Notes: a model not told the origin generated them from the letters alone. A stretch of 16,432 nucleotides of DNA from Sva-07 sp964549065 (GCA_964549065.1 CAZJUC010000059.1:1-16432), one strand, 5' to 3'; shown: positions 1 to 9,910, numbered from the stretch's first letter. Numbers and translations are program-made.

Positions 1-238
1 TGTCGTGGCCGGCACGACGGGCCGCTCTCCAGAGCTTGTGCGCGCCGTAGACCTTGCGGTTCGCGACCCACAACACCATCAACACCTGCATCATCGCCAC
101 GTCGCGACGCGCCCGTGCCGGCGGCTCGGACTCTCGGCGTTTGGCCGCGTAGTAGGTGGTCGGAGCGATCTGCAGCGCAGTGCAGATCGACTCGACTCCG
201 AGTTCACCCCGGTGCTCGTCAATGAAACCGACGATCAC
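1..238 (-). CDS. IS3-family transposase OrfB, N-terminal part (partial)
   Basis: This is the N-terminal part of an IS3-type DDE transposase subunit and it continues beyond base 1. The translation begins VIVGFIDEHRGELGVESIC and continues with APTTYYAAKRRE and NRKVYGAHKLWRAARRAG, the typical helical DNA-binding region before the integrase core. A GTG at 236-238 overlaps the orfA stop (235-237) as GTGA. This matches the -1 programmed frameshift organisation in which OrfAB is the active transposase. No A-rich slippery heptamer is visible, so frameshifting is inferred from the family. The catalytic DDE residues are not in the window. Given the damaged orfA, the copy is probably inactive. Confidence 0.8.
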   Translation of the reverse strand, partial: MIVGFIDEHRGELGVESICTALQIAPTTYYAAKRRESEPPARARRDVAMMQVLMVLWVANRKVYGAHKLWRAARRAGHD

Positions 239-327
239 TTCGATGGGCGGTCGAGTTCCGCCTGGGCGAAATACGCCGACGCCTTGCGCAAGATCTCATT
301 CGTGCGCTTCAGCTCACGGTTCTCCTG
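1..327 (-). mobile_element. IS3-family insertion sequence remnant (5'-truncated, runs off left edge)
   Basis: On the minus strand the tail of an IS3 orfA (QENRELKRTNEILRKASAYF) is followed by an overlapping orfB start, the usual two-frame layout of IS3 elements. The helix-turn-helix half of orfA is absent, so the element is decayed at this end. I see no terminal inverted repeat or target duplication between 327 and 512. The DDE catalytic domain would lie to the left of the window, so whether orfB itself is intact cannot be judged. Confidence 0.8.
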
Positions 328-420
328 TGGCTGACCGACATCAGCGAGCACCCGACGAGGGAGGGCGAGGTGTAATGAGCGGTGTGGGCGATTCATCCGC
401 AGGAACCTGACGAACCTCAC
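235..420 (-). pseudogene. Truncated IS3 OrfA tail, possibly joined to a second transposase scrap
   Basis: The last 30 codons (327-235) are the leucine-zipper-like C-terminus of an IS3 OrfA (ENRELKRTNEILRKASAYFA). Upstream, the same open frame does not continue as OrfA: the helix-turn-helix part is missing. It reads MNRPHRSLHLALPRRV at about 396-349, which resembles the RPHRSL-LxPP tail seen near the C-terminus of rve integrase-type transposases (IS481/IS3). The short frame therefore looks like a junction of two element fragments rather than a gene. The OrfA identification is solid. The second fragment rests on about 12 residues and could be chance. Confidence 0.6.
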
Positions 421-511
421 ACTTCACACACCCAGAATCACTGACCCGACGGTCGAGCCCGCGCCGCATCACGATGCCCCACACGGGCTGCTCATCACCT
501 CGATCGCTGCG
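421..511. other. Short intergenic gap with no recognisable element
   Basis: These roughly 90 bases lie between the transposase debris and the 3' end of the SCO6745-like gene. I see no open frame with a recognisable product, no hairpin with a T-tract and no inverted repeat that could be the missing IS end. Confidence 0.4.
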
Positions 512-1237
512 TCAGCTCAGGCGGGCGCCGATCACCTCGACGGCATCGACGAACGTCGACGCCTGCTGCTCGCCGAGTACGGCGACGGAGGGCACCATCA
601 AGCGGTCGGTCAGTTCGTCGGCCGCATCGAGGCGCGTGCGGTCGTCGTCGGAGATCTCCGGTGCCGGTTCCCAGCCGAACGCCGCGACGTCGTCGGGCCG
701 GCGGATCGTGTGCGCCTTGGACGGGGAGAGCCCTGCGGCCACGACGGCGAGGAGGTGGGTGCTGCCGCGCAGCTCACGAAGGTTGCACACGTTGCGATAG
801 GCGCGGGCGGCGGGATCGTCGGGCAGCGGTTCGGCGGCGATGCCGGCGAACAGTGGCAGCGCCGATCGATCGACGCTCGCCACGATCTTCTCTGCGGCGT
901 CGTTGAACGCGTCGAGCCCGTCGACGCCGGTCAGCTTGGAGCGGCCGACGTGTTCTGCGCATCCGAGGTAGGCGCGCGCGGCGTCGCGCGGCGGCACGAT
1001 CTGCTTGGCCGAGCCCCACATCGCCTCGACGACCGCCGGAGCGAAGTAGCCGAACGCCGACACGATGACGGCGGGCTCGACGTCGCCGAGCACACCGCCG
1101 CGCCCGAGGAAGTAGAAGCGGAACCCGTCGAGACCGAGTTCCTTGCCGCTCGCCAAGGTGTCGGGGTGGAAGTAGAAGACGCTGCCGGCGCTGTTCAGGA
1201 CGGGAGAGGTCTGCTGCACGATGTCGAGTGGTGTCAT
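512..1237 (-). CDS. SCO6745 family protein
   Basis: The 241-residue product resembles the SCO6745 family, a set of actinobacterial proteins of unknown biochemical role. It has no signal peptide or membrane segment, so it is probably cytoplasmic. Family-like stretches are the N-terminal FYFHPDT and GFRFYFLGRGGVLGDVEP (about residues 22-55), the helical FGYFAPAVVEAMW, and the C-terminal NLRELRGSTHLLAVVAAGLS (about residues 151-170). My recollection is that typical members are somewhat longer (about 270-290), with a winged-helix-like C-terminus. Here the C-terminal part seems shortened but ends cleanly. The ATG at 1237 is preceded directly by GGGGAG, too close for a normal Shine-Dalgarno, and by TAGAAC 6 bases further up, so a leaderless message is possible. 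The gene is divergent from glnS with a 63-base gap. No function is assigned. Confidence 0.75.
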   Translation of the reverse strand: MTPLDIVQQTSPVLNSAGSVFYFHPDTLASGKELGLDGFRFYFLGRGGVLGDVEPAVIVSAFGYFAPAVVEAMWGSAKQIVPPRDAARAYLGCAEHVGRSKLTGVDGLDAFNDAAEKIVASVDRSALPLFAGIAAEPLPDDPAARAYRNVCNLRELRGSTHLLAVVAAGLSPSKAHTIRRPDDVAAFGWEPAPEISDDDRTRLDAADELTDRLMVPSVAVLGEQQASTFVDAVEVIGARLS

Positions 1238-1285
1238 CTCCCCGTTCTAGTCCGAACTCTCTGCGCCGTTACCTTCGGCGGAGTC

Positions 1286-1291
1286 CATACT
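1286..1291 (+). promoter_or_regulatory. Candidate -10 box of glnS
   Basis: CATACT ends 9 bases before the glnS ATG. There is no good Shine-Dalgarno sequence, which fits a leaderless or very short-leader transcript. The -35 side is undefined, so support is weak. Confidence 0.3.
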
Positions 1292-1300
1292 GGAGCCGTC

Positions 1301-2995
<1,695 letters not shown>

Positions 2996-2998
2996 AAA

Positions 2999-3029
2999 GT
3001 AACGTTTGGTGTCAGACACCAAACGTTAC
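2999..3029. terminator. Palindromic hairpin after glnS (family member 1)
   Basis: Perfect 15-base arms GTAACGTTTGGTGTC (2999-3013) and its complement (3015-3029) flank a single central A. It lies 3 bases after the glnS stop and before the promoter region of the next co-directional gene. No T-tract follows, so it would be a U-less, actinobacterial-type terminator. It shares its sequence plan with the hairpins at 5878 and 15469. Confidence 0.7.
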
Positions 3030-3103
3030 AGGTGACGTTCTCGGCAGCGCCTGGGGACACACCCTCCTTGGTGTGAAGCTGACCATCGCGCTGCTGCGCG
3101 TCG

Positions 3104-5881
3104 ATGTACGTTTCCTCCGTGCTGTCTCGCATGTCGTTGCTGTTCGGCGTGCTCGCTGTGCTCGGGTGCGGCCTCGCGGTCGTTGCTGCTCCCGAACCGG
3201 TCGTAGCCGCCCCGCTCGCCACTTCGTCGTGCGTCGCGCCTCCTGGCGCGACCTCGCCGCCTGATGTCGAACTCGAGAGCTACCGGGCGATCACCCCCCG
3301 ACGGCTGGTGGACACCCGCGACGGCACGGGCGGTGTCGGCGCCTCCCTGGGTCCGGGTTGCACACTCGAACTCTCGATCCCGTCCGATCTGGTTCCGGCG
3401 GATGCGCAGGCCGTTGCGCTGTCGACGACGGCGGTGACGGAACGGAAGGGGTTCTTCACCGTCTTCCCGTGTGCAACCGGGCTTCCGGGGACCTCGAATG
3501 TGAACGCCCGTGCCGGCATCTCGACGCCGAATCTCGTCGTGGCGCGACTCGACGCCGACCGGCGGGTGTGCGTCTACAGCCAAGCCGGCGGTGACCTCGT
3601 GATCGACCTCGCCGGCTGGTGGAGCTCCGGCCCCGATCGCTACAACTCCATCGAGCCGGTTCGCGCCTGGGACTCCCGAGTCGACGGTTCCGGGAACCGG
3701 CTGCCCGGGGGAGCGGTCCAGAACGTTCGCATCGGTGGCACGTCGGTGCCGGAGAACGCGACAGCTGCACTCGTCAACTTCACCGCGACGGATGCGGTCT
3801 CGAACGGCTGGCTGGTGGTCTATCCGTGCGGCAACGAACCGCCGCTCGCGTCGAATCTGAACCTCGTCGCCGGTGAGAGCCGTGCGGTGACCGCAATCGT
3901 CGGTCTCGGCAGGGCGGGCGCAGCCGAGGGACAGGTCTGCGTGACATCTCTGATGGACACCCACTTCGTGATCGATGTCACCGGGTACTACGCACCGGCG
4001 CCGACGTTCGGCCCCGCAGCCACGTTCGGCCCGCTCGACGGTGACCGCCTGATCGACACCCGTACCGGGGAAGGCGACTGGACCACGCCGTTGGCGCCAG
4101 GTGAGCTTCGGGCGTTCACACCGGTCGCTGGTCGCCCTGATGCCGCCGAGGCGACTGCGGTGATCCTGAACGTGGTGGCCACGAACGGTGCCGGACGCGG
4201 CAACGTCCGGATCTTCCCGTGCTCGGGAACGTCGGTCTCGCCCACGTCGTCGTTGAACTTCTCGTCAGCGTCGGATGCGACGAACCTGGTCAATGTCGAA
4301 CTGGGTGGCGACGGGCGAGTGTGTGTGTACGCATCGGCACAGACCGATGTGGTCATCGATCTGTTCGGTGTGTTGGCGGCGCCACCCGGCTCGCTCGTCG
4401 AACAGCTGCGCTGGGACGGTTCGGTCGTGTACCCCGAGTTCGGTGTCGACGATGTCGACTACGCCGTCGAATGTCCGGCGGAGGGCGACAACCTGCTGTC
4501 GCTGCACCTCGATCTCCTCCCAGGGGTGACCGCCCGGGTGCGTGGTGTGCCGGTCACTGCCCGAGACCTCCTCCTCGCCGTTCCCGGCGACTCGGCCATC
4601 GAGGTCGAACTGCGCCGGGGTTCGACCGTGAAACGTCACCTCTTCCGGTGTCTGCCGTCCGATTTCCCGACGCTGACCGTCGCCAATCCCGGCACCCCGC
4701 GACCTGGTTGGATCCTGGCGACCTTGGCCGTCGCCGGCACGCCGGCATCGTATGTCGTGATCCTCGACGAGCGTGGTGCGCCGGTGTGGTACAAGCGCTC
4801 GACCGAAGCGTTGATCAACCTGCAGCAGTTCCGCAGCGGCCAGTTCGTGGCCTCCACCCAGCCGCGTCCTCCGGCACAGTTCTTCGGGATCCCGAGCGAC
4901 GACCTCGTGCACTGGGCGTTCGGCTTGGACGGCATCGTGACCCGCTCGCTGGGAAGCGACGACCGAGCGTCGTTCCCGGTCGACCACCACGAGTTCATCG
5001 ACGGCCCCGACGACGGTTGGACGATCATCTCGTATCCCTTGCGTGAGGGCGTCGACACCACGGGGATGACATCGGTCCCCGGCCCCTTCGGCTCGCCTGG
5101 CGGCCAGGTCGATGACAACGTGGTCGACAGCGACATTCGCGAACTCGATGCCGACGGGACGAAGGTCTGGGACTGGACGAGCGTCGACCACTTCACACCG
5201 GCCGAGACGACGTACCCCCAGCGGTTCGATCGCTACGGGCTCACGCCGAAGGAGGTCGACCTGATCCACGTCAACTCGATGCAGCGGCTCGATGACGGCA
5301 CTGGCGACTACGTGGTCTCGGCTCGCCATCTCGACGCCGTGTTCCGGGTCGATCGTCAGTCGCCGACGGGCGAAATCAAGTGGATCCTCGGCAGCCTGCA
5401 GACCGATCCGACGGATCCCGACGATGTCGCGAACCTCAACGCCGACAAGCGGTTGCAAATCATTGGCGACCCGTTCGGTGGACCGCGGCGTCAGCACGAC
5501 GCCCGGCTCGAAGGAGACATGCTCACGATGTACGACAACCGAACCGGTACCGGTCAACCCGCCCGGGTAGTGCGATACCGCATCGACGATCGGCCGGGCG
5601 TGATGACTGCGACCTTGGTGGAGGAGATCCGGCATCCGACTGGCCTCACCAGTGGTGCGCTCGGCAGCGCCCGGTTCGCCGCTGACGGCTCGGTGTTCGT
5701 CAACTGGGGTCAGCTCCAGCCAATGTTCACCGAGCTCGACGTCGACCGGGAGACGGTGCTGTCGATCACCTCTCGCCAAGGCATCGGCACCTTTCGGGCG
5801 ATCAAGATCGACACGTCGGAGCTCCCGTTCACCGTCGAACAACTCCGAGGGGCCACCGGCGGCAGCCTCGTCGAACCCTGA
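3104..5881 (+). CDS. Exported arylsulfotransferase-domain protein with three N-terminal beta repeats
   Basis: This 925-residue secreted protein starts with a signal peptide (hydrophobic core SLLFGVLAVLGCGLAVVAA, roughly residues 11-29, then AxA-type sites). Three homologous repeats of about 115 residues follow (about 60-172, 180-298 and 304-425). Each has an RLxDTR-like start (RRLVDTRDG, VRAWDSRVDG, DRLIDTRTG), a central fPC, an SNxN-like stretch, and an end such as VIDLAGWW, VIDVTGYY or VIDLFGVL. A linker leads to an arylsulfotransferase (ASST-type) propeller from about residue 520. By position, DHHEF (about 627-631), HVNS with H722/N724, R741 and QHD with H798 match the His252/His356/Asn358/Arg374/His436 active-site set of E. 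coli AssT. That mapping is inferred. Such enzymes move sulfate between phenols without PAPS. The start is uncertain: ATG 3104, GTG 3119 (6 bases after TACGTT) and ATG 3131 all keep the signal peptide. The stop lies inside the palindrome. Confidence 0.85.
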   Translation: MYVSSVLSRMSLLFGVLAVLGCGLAVVAAPEPVVAAPLATSSCVAPPGATSPPDVELESYRAITPRRLVDTRDGTGGVGASLGPGCTLELSIPSDLVPADAQAVALSTTAVTERKGFFTVFPCATGLPGTSNVNARAGISTPNLVVARLDADRRVCVYSQAGGDLVIDLAGWWSSGPDRYNSIEPVRAWDSRVDGSGNRLPGGAVQNVRIGGTSVPENATAALVNFTATDAVSNGWLVVYPCGNEPPLASNLNLVAGESRAVTAIVGLGRAGAAEGQVCVTSLMDTHFVIDVTGYYAPAPTFGPAATFGPLDGDRLIDTRTGEGDWTTPLAPGELRAFTPVAGRPDAAEATAVILNVVATNGAGRGNVRIFPCSGTSVSPTSSLNFSSASDATNLVNVELGGDGRVCVYASAQTDVVIDLFGVLAAPPGSLVEQLRWDGSVVYPEFGVDDVDYAVECPAEGDNLLSLHLDLLPGVTARVRGVPVTARDLLLAVPGDSAIEVELRRGSTVKRHLFRCLPSDFPTLTVANPGTPRPGWILATLAVAGTPASYVVILDERGAPVWYKRSTEALINLQQFRSGQFVASTQPRPPAQFFGIPSDDLVHWAFGLDGIVTRSLGSDDRASFPVDHHEFIDGPDDGWTIISYPLREGVDTTGMTSVPGPFGSPGGQVDDNVVDSDIRELDADGTKVWDWTSVDHFTPAETTYPQRFDRYGLTPKEVDLIHVNSMQRLDDGTGDYVVSARHLDAVFRVDRQSPTGEIKWILGSLQTDPTDPDDVANLNADKRLQIIGDPFGGPRRQHDARLEGDMLTMYDNRTGTGQPARVVRYRIDDRPGVMTATLVEEIRHPTGLTSGALGSARFAADGSVFVNWGQLQPMFTELDVDRETVLSITSRQGIGTFRAIKIDTSELPFTVEQLRGATGGSLVEP
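3107..3112 (+). promoter_or_regulatory. Candidate -10 box (TACGTT) for the arylsulfotransferase gene
   Basis: TACGTT (TANNNT type) ends 6 bases before an in-frame GTG at 3119. The spacing matches other starts in this window, so the real message may be leaderless from GTG 3119 rather than starting at ATG 3104. There is no Shine-Dalgarno before any of the three possible starts. Confidence 0.3.
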
Positions 5882-5922
5882 GATGTAACGATTGGTGTCT
5901 GACACCAATCGTTACATCTCAG
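5878..5922. terminator. 45-base perfect palindrome between convergent genes (family member 2)
   Basis: Perfect 22-base arms (5878-5899 and 5901-5922) surround a single T. The core is GTAACGATTGGTGTC-T-GACACC. The TGA stop of the upstream plus-strand gene (5879-5881) and the TGA stop of the minus-strand gene (5919-5921) lie symmetrically in the outer arms. It is probably a bidirectional terminator. Compared with 2999-3029 there is one base change in the left arm and its complementary change in the right arm. Confidence 0.8.
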
Positions 5923-8036
5923 TCGTAGTACCAGTGGCAGCCGTACTGCTCGGGGTCGCCCCAGGTCACCGAGTCGCGGGGCTCCAGGGTCTGACGGTCG
6001 GAGAACTTCAGCTGATCGAGACCGACGGTGACCAACTCGTCACCGATCACGATCGAGCGCTGCAGCGGATTCCAGCAGCCCGAGCGGTTGGCACGGGTGT
6101 GGCTGATCACGCCGCGGGCGGCCAATTCTCGGCCGTCCAGTTCGGCGACCACGGCGCCACCACTCGCTCCGACGATGTCCTTGGACAGGCAGTCGCCGGT
6201 CGGGCCGCAGTCGCTCCACCCCGGTGACACGGGCAGCACGATCGTGCCGTCGGCAGGCCAGAACAGGAACGCCCGGTGGTCCCATTCGACCTCGCTGGTG
6301 CCGCCGATCGCCAGCGTGCTGATCCGCTGCGGCGCGGCCGGGTCGCTCACGTCGAACAGGCTCAGCTGGGTTCCGGTGGTACGACCGGTGTCGGTGGCGT
6401 CCTGGCCCACGCCGAGCAACAGGCCGTCGCCGACCGGGTGGAGATAGGCGGAATAGCCGGGAATCTTCAACTCGCCGCGCTCCACCGGGTTCGTCGGATC
6501 GCTGAGGTCGATCACGTACAGCGGGTCGATCTGCCGGAACGTCACGACGTACGCGAGGTCGCCGATGAAGCGGACCGCATAGATCTGCTCGTCCTGACCG
6601 AGGCCGCCCACCGACGAGATCTGCCGCAGCTCGTCACCGTCCGGACGCAACACGAACACGGTCGACTCGCTCTGGTCGCCGAAGCCGCCCCAGTCGTCGG
6701 TGGTCGTCGCAACCCGCAGATCGCCGTTGTGTTCGCTCATCGCGAACTGGTTGAGCAAGCGACCCTCGACCTGGCCGGATGCGACATAGGTGGCGGCGGT
6801 GCCCTCCTCGAGCCGGAACTGATGGATCAACGTCGGCGGTGGGCCAGGGTCGACGTCGGGTGCGGTGTCGCTCGTCGTGGGGCCGTCGTCGAGCGGCACC
6901 GGTCCGCCCCATCGCCAGTCCCAGTTCTGGGTGGTGACGTAAAGGTTGTCGGCCGACGCGTAGACGGTGTCGCCCGTCGACACGATGCCGGCAGATCCGA
7001 CCGGAGCGGCGTCACCGTCACCGTCGACATCGATCGAGGCGATCCATGTGAGGCCGAGCCCCGCGAAGTCGGGTGGCGCAGCGACGGTCTCGCACGGCAG
7101 CACCTGTGACATCGGACCGAAGTTGCCGTCGGTGTCCTCGTCGAACTGCCGCGGCAACCAGTCCTCGACGGTCGAGGAGTCGATGATCTCCTTGTTGCGC
7201 GCCAGTGCGGACTCCTCGTCGAAGCCGAACCGGTCGGGTTGGACGAACTCCAGGCGCTGATCGAACGTGGTCGTGATCACCAGACGGGCGACACCGTCGA
7301 CCGATCGCGTCGCCACGACACCGCCCTCCAGGTGCGAGCGACGCAGGAGCGCCGGACTCGTCGGGTCGCCGACGTCGAACTGCGTCACGATCGTGTCGGG
7401 AGCGCCACCCCAGCTCGACGTCACCACGACCAGACGGTCGTCGTCGAGCAGCATCTGGTGTGAGCCCTGCGGGAGTTCCGGTTCTGCGACGACGTCGGCG
7501 CCGGCGACCGACACCACCCGCACACCGTCGCTGTTCGCCACGTACACGTACTCGCCGTCGGTCTCGACGATGTCGCCCTCGTCGACGCCCAACTCCTGGA
7601 CATTGGTGCCCGAGAAGTCCCGGCCCTCCACGCCGGCGGTCGGTGCCGTCATCTCGCCACGGTCGCCACCGGCGTCATCGGTCGCGGCCACGTCGCCTTC
7701 CATCATCGGGCGGTCGTAGTAGAAGCCGCCGCCGCCCAGCCCCCACGCCGTCACGCGCTTGCTGGCCTCGGTTTGCATGTAGTCCAGCAACGCGTCGCAG
7801 TCACCGAAGAACTCGAGCCGGGCCGACGCGAACCCCTGCGGTCCGGATCCGACCGGTTGCGTGGTGCCAGGTGAGCCGACCGGAGCATCGGCCTCGGTCG
7901 TCGTCGGCGCCGGGGTGGCCGGCACGGTCGGCGACGGTGATCGATCGGTGGGTGAGGCCGACCCCGAGCTGCACGAGGCAAACACCAGCAGCGAGGCGGT
8001 GGCGAGAGTCAGAGGGACGAGCCGTTCACGCATCAT
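5919..8036 (-). CDS. Lipoprotein with C-terminal beta-propeller domain (COG4880-like)
   Basis: A 705-residue surface lipoprotein. Residues 1-22 are a type II signal peptide (MMRERLVPLTLATASLLVFASC) with lipidation expected at Cys22. A Ser/Pro/Thr-rich linker runs to about residue 65. LEFFGDCDALLDYMQTEASK (about 74-93) and GTNVQELGVDEGDIVETDGE (about 143-162) are the hallmark of secreted proteins with a C-terminal beta-propeller (PF09826 type). Blade-like repeats of the pattern YVYVANSDGVRVV, LYVTTQNWDW, AYVVTFRQIDPLYVIDLSDP and LSLFDVSDPAAPQRIS follow to the end. Acidic DxDxDG stretches (DTDGN, DVDGDGDA) could bind calcium. No catalytic role is known for the family; it is usually regarded as a surface or cell-wall protein. 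Two adjacent ATGs (8036, 8033) can serve as start, and no Shine-Dalgarno is visible. It is convergent with the arylsulfotransferase gene and shares the palindrome with it. Confidence 0.88.
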   Translation of the reverse strand: MMRERLVPLTLATASLLVFASCSSGSASPTDRSPSPTVPATPAPTTTEADAPVGSPGTTQPVGSGPQGFASARLEFFGDCDALLDYMQTEASKRVTAWGLGGGGFYYDRPMMEGDVAATDDAGGDRGEMTAPTAGVEGRDFSGTNVQELGVDEGDIVETDGEYVYVANSDGVRVVSVAGADVVAEPELPQGSHQMLLDDDRLVVVTSSWGGAPDTIVTQFDVGDPTSPALLRRSHLEGGVVATRSVDGVARLVITTTFDQRLEFVQPDRFGFDEESALARNKEIIDSSTVEDWLPRQFDEDTDGNFGPMSQVLPCETVAAPPDFAGLGLTWIASIDVDGDGDAAPVGSAGIVSTGDTVYASADNLYVTTQNWDWRWGGPVPLDDGPTTSDTAPDVDPGPPPTLIHQFRLEEGTAATYVASGQVEGRLLNQFAMSEHNGDLRVATTTDDWGGFGDQSESTVFVLRPDGDELRQISSVGGLGQDEQIYAVRFIGDLAYVVTFRQIDPLYVIDLSDPTNPVERGELKIPGYSAYLHPVGDGLLLGVGQDATDTGRTTGTQLSLFDVSDPAAPQRISTLAIGGTSEVEWDHRAFLFWPADGTIVLPVSPGWSDCGPTGDCLSKDIVGASGGAVVAELDGRELAARGVISHTRANRSGCWNPLQRSIVIGDELVTVGLDQLKFSDRQTLEPRDSVTWGDPEQYGCHWYYD

Positions 8037-8124
8037 GTGTGTTGGACGTCACAACGAGGCGTTCGGTTCCCGGACGATCGTCAACGACTCGTCAACGTCG
8101 ACGTCGACGCGAGTACCGAGACCG

Positions 8125-8955
8125 TCAACGTTCGTCGAGGAGCAGGCTCTGCACGCTGCGCCCGACACGACCGTCGGCGTCGTAGAGCGCCGACTCGGCG
8201 AACCCGACACCGGATGACTCCGTGGCGGTGCCGTAGTGCGAAGCCGAGCGCATACCGATCCAATCACCGACCGGTGGACGCAGCAGGTGAACGGTCAGGT
8301 CGGGGTTGATGAAGGTGAAGCGCTCGAACGGCAGCCCTCCGCTGACGCCGTTGCCGAAGTCGGCAGCGGCGGCTGCTCGCTGCGTGCCGGAGGGCGCCTC
8401 GCCGGGGACGACCCGAACGCCCAGCCGGATCCACACCCCGACCGGGCCGGGTGTGTCCCACGAGCCCTCGGTGAAGCGATGTTCGCAGGCGTCCTTGTGG
8501 AACGCGACCTGGTCATCGACGGCCCAGGTCACCCGCTGGGCGACTGCGTCGTCGGGACTGCCGGGTGGGTCGGACGACGGCTGGGCGACGTCGTCGGGCA
8601 GAGCGAGATGCTTCGCCCGGATCCGCAGACAGCGCGCCCGTGCCACCTCGGTGTCGTCGACGACGAGGCGGGCAGCGACGAGTGACACCTTGCGTCCATC
8701 GCGTTCGATCTCGGTCGACAGGGTCAGGGGTGTTCCGACCGGCACGGGCCGGGTCAGCTCGATCGACAAGCGGGCGACCTGCCAGTCGACGGGCGACTCG
8801 GGGTCGACAGCTTCCACCGCCCTCGCGAGCAACGCGCCCACCGGTCCGCCATGGCACGCCCGGGCGTCCCAGGGCCCACGGGCCAGCGAAGTCGGCGTCC
8901 ACCGGCCGGGACCCGCAGGTTCGAACAGGGCGATGTCGGCGTCGGTCGGCGTCAT
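8125..8955 (-). CDS. Acyl-CoA thioesterase family protein (double hotdog, TesB-like)
   Basis: The 276-residue product resembles TesB-like thioesterases with two hotdog folds (4HBT_3 type), which hydrolyse acyl-CoA to free acid and CoA in the cytoplasm. The N-terminal half has SLARGPWDARACHGGPVGAL with HGGP at residues 35-38, then RLSIELTRPVPVGTPL. The C-terminal half has RFTFINPDLTVHLLRPP, GDWIGMRSASHYG and the final GRVGRSVQSLLLD. The ATG at 8955 is chosen because its first bases overlap the stop of the LLM oxidoreductase gene as ATGA, which implies translational coupling. A longer reading up to 9105 lies only inside that gene and has no homology. The two genes probably form an operon for acyl or lipid breakdown. 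The natural substrate is not known. Confidence 0.88.
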   Translation of the reverse strand: MTPTDADIALFEPAGPGRWTPTSLARGPWDARACHGGPVGALLARAVEAVDPESPVDWQVARLSIELTRPVPVGTPLTLSTEIERDGRKVSLVAARLVVDDTEVARARCLRIRAKHLALPDDVAQPSSDPPGSPDDAVAQRVTWAVDDQVAFHKDACEHRFTEGSWDTPGPVGVWIRLGVRVVPGEAPSGTQRAAAAADFGNGVSGGLPFERFTFINPDLTVHLLRPPVGDWIGMRSASHYGTATESSGVGFAESALYDADGRVGRSVQSLLLDER

Positions 8956-9875
8956 CGTGTCTCGAGCGGGAGCAGCACCTCGGCGGCTTCGGTGAGGTGC
9001 TCCACCCAGGCGTCGGCGTCGGCGGGCTCGGCCAGCGGGAGCACGACGAACTTCGAGGTGCCGACATCGATGAACCGCCGGATCAGGTCGGTGAGGCCGT
9101 CCCACGACGTCGGCACCAGCTCGCTCGGGTCGGTCAGGTCAGGCCGTCGCCTGGCCAGCAGATCGCGCAACCGGTCGGGAATCGGCCCGAACGAGTACGG
9201 CACGAGCACGCCGTAGTGGTCATCGTCGATCGAACGGTCGTGCTCGGCGCACACCGCCTCGATGGTGGCACGTCCGTGCGCTGCGTCCGCCGGTGTGACG
9301 AACGACGGCAGCCACCCATCGGCCATCCGACCGACCCGACGAAGCTCCGACGGGGCGATGCCGCCCAGCCACACCTCCATCTTCGAGGCCCCCGGCTGTA
9401 CCTGGATGCCGTCGTAGTCGTAACGATCGCCGTGATGTGAGAAGCGTTCCCCGGTCCAGCAGTGCCGCATCACGGTCAGCATCTCGTCGAACATCTTGGC
9501 CCGCTCGCCGCGCTGCACGCCGAACGCCTGCTGTTCCACCGGGTCGACGGCACCCAAGCCGAACGCCGGGAGCAGCCGACCTCCCGACATGTTCGCCAGG
9601 GTGGCGAGTTCCTTGGCGAGCACCACCGGATTGCGACCGGGGAGCACCATCACCGACATCCCGAACTTGAGATTGCGCGTACGTCCCGCTCCGTACGCCA
9701 TCGCCACCAGTGGGTCCGGTGCCGGACCGCTGATGCGCTCGGACAACCACAGCGAGTCGAACCCGAGCGACTCGAGCGCATCGACCACTGCACCGTACGA
9801 CGGGCCGTGGAGGTCGGTGGACGTGCCGAGTCCGTACCCGATTCGGATCTTGTGTGCCGCGGGGTGATCACTCAT
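8952..9875 (-). CDS. LLM class (F420-dependent type) oxidoreductase
   Basis: A 307-residue luciferase-like monooxygenase fold (TIM barrel) of the kind that in actinomycetes usually uses coenzyme F420, sometimes FMN. Visible family parts are RIGYGLGTS (about 11-19), ALESLGFDSLWLSERI (about 33-48), DPLVAMAYGAGRTRNLKFGMSV with the characteristic non-prolyl/prolyl stretch VLPGRNPVVLAKELATLANMSGGRL, FDEMLTVMRHCWTGE, PGASKMEVWLGG, and the barrel end DVGTSKFVVLPLAEP. There is no signal peptide. It overlaps the thioesterase gene downstream by 4 bases (ATGA) and is likely cotranscribed with it. An oxidoreductase plus an acyl-CoA thioesterase suggests acyl-CoA or ketone modification, but the substrate is unknown. 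The ATG at 9875 has CACGAT 6 bases upstream and no Shine-Dalgarno. F420 rather than FMN use is inferred from lineage. Confidence 0.88.
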   Translation of the reverse strand: MSDHPAAHKIRIGYGLGTSTDLHGPSYGAVVDALESLGFDSLWLSERISGPAPDPLVAMAYGAGRTRNLKFGMSVMVLPGRNPVVLAKELATLANMSGGRLLPAFGLGAVDPVEQQAFGVQRGERAKMFDEMLTVMRHCWTGERFSHHGDRYDYDGIQVQPGASKMEVWLGGIAPSELRRVGRMADGWLPSFVTPADAAHGRATIEAVCAEHDRSIDDDHYGVLVPYSFGPIPDRLRDLLARRRPDLTDPSELVPTSWDGLTDLIRRFIDVGTSKFVVLPLAEPADADAWVEHLTEAAEVLLPLETR

Positions 9876-9910
9876 CGAGCGATCGTGCCACAGGCGCCGG
9901 CCGCGGTGGC

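Noticed and set aside
710..1300. Upstream extension of the glnS reading frame
   Set aside because: It is antisense to the SCO6745-like gene and has no GlnRS homology; homology starts after ATG 1301.
4265..5908. 547-codon minus-strand open frame
   Set aside because: It is a shadow of the arylsulfotransferase gene. Its MVSDTNRY start comes from the palindrome, which also explains the same peptide in other shadow frames.
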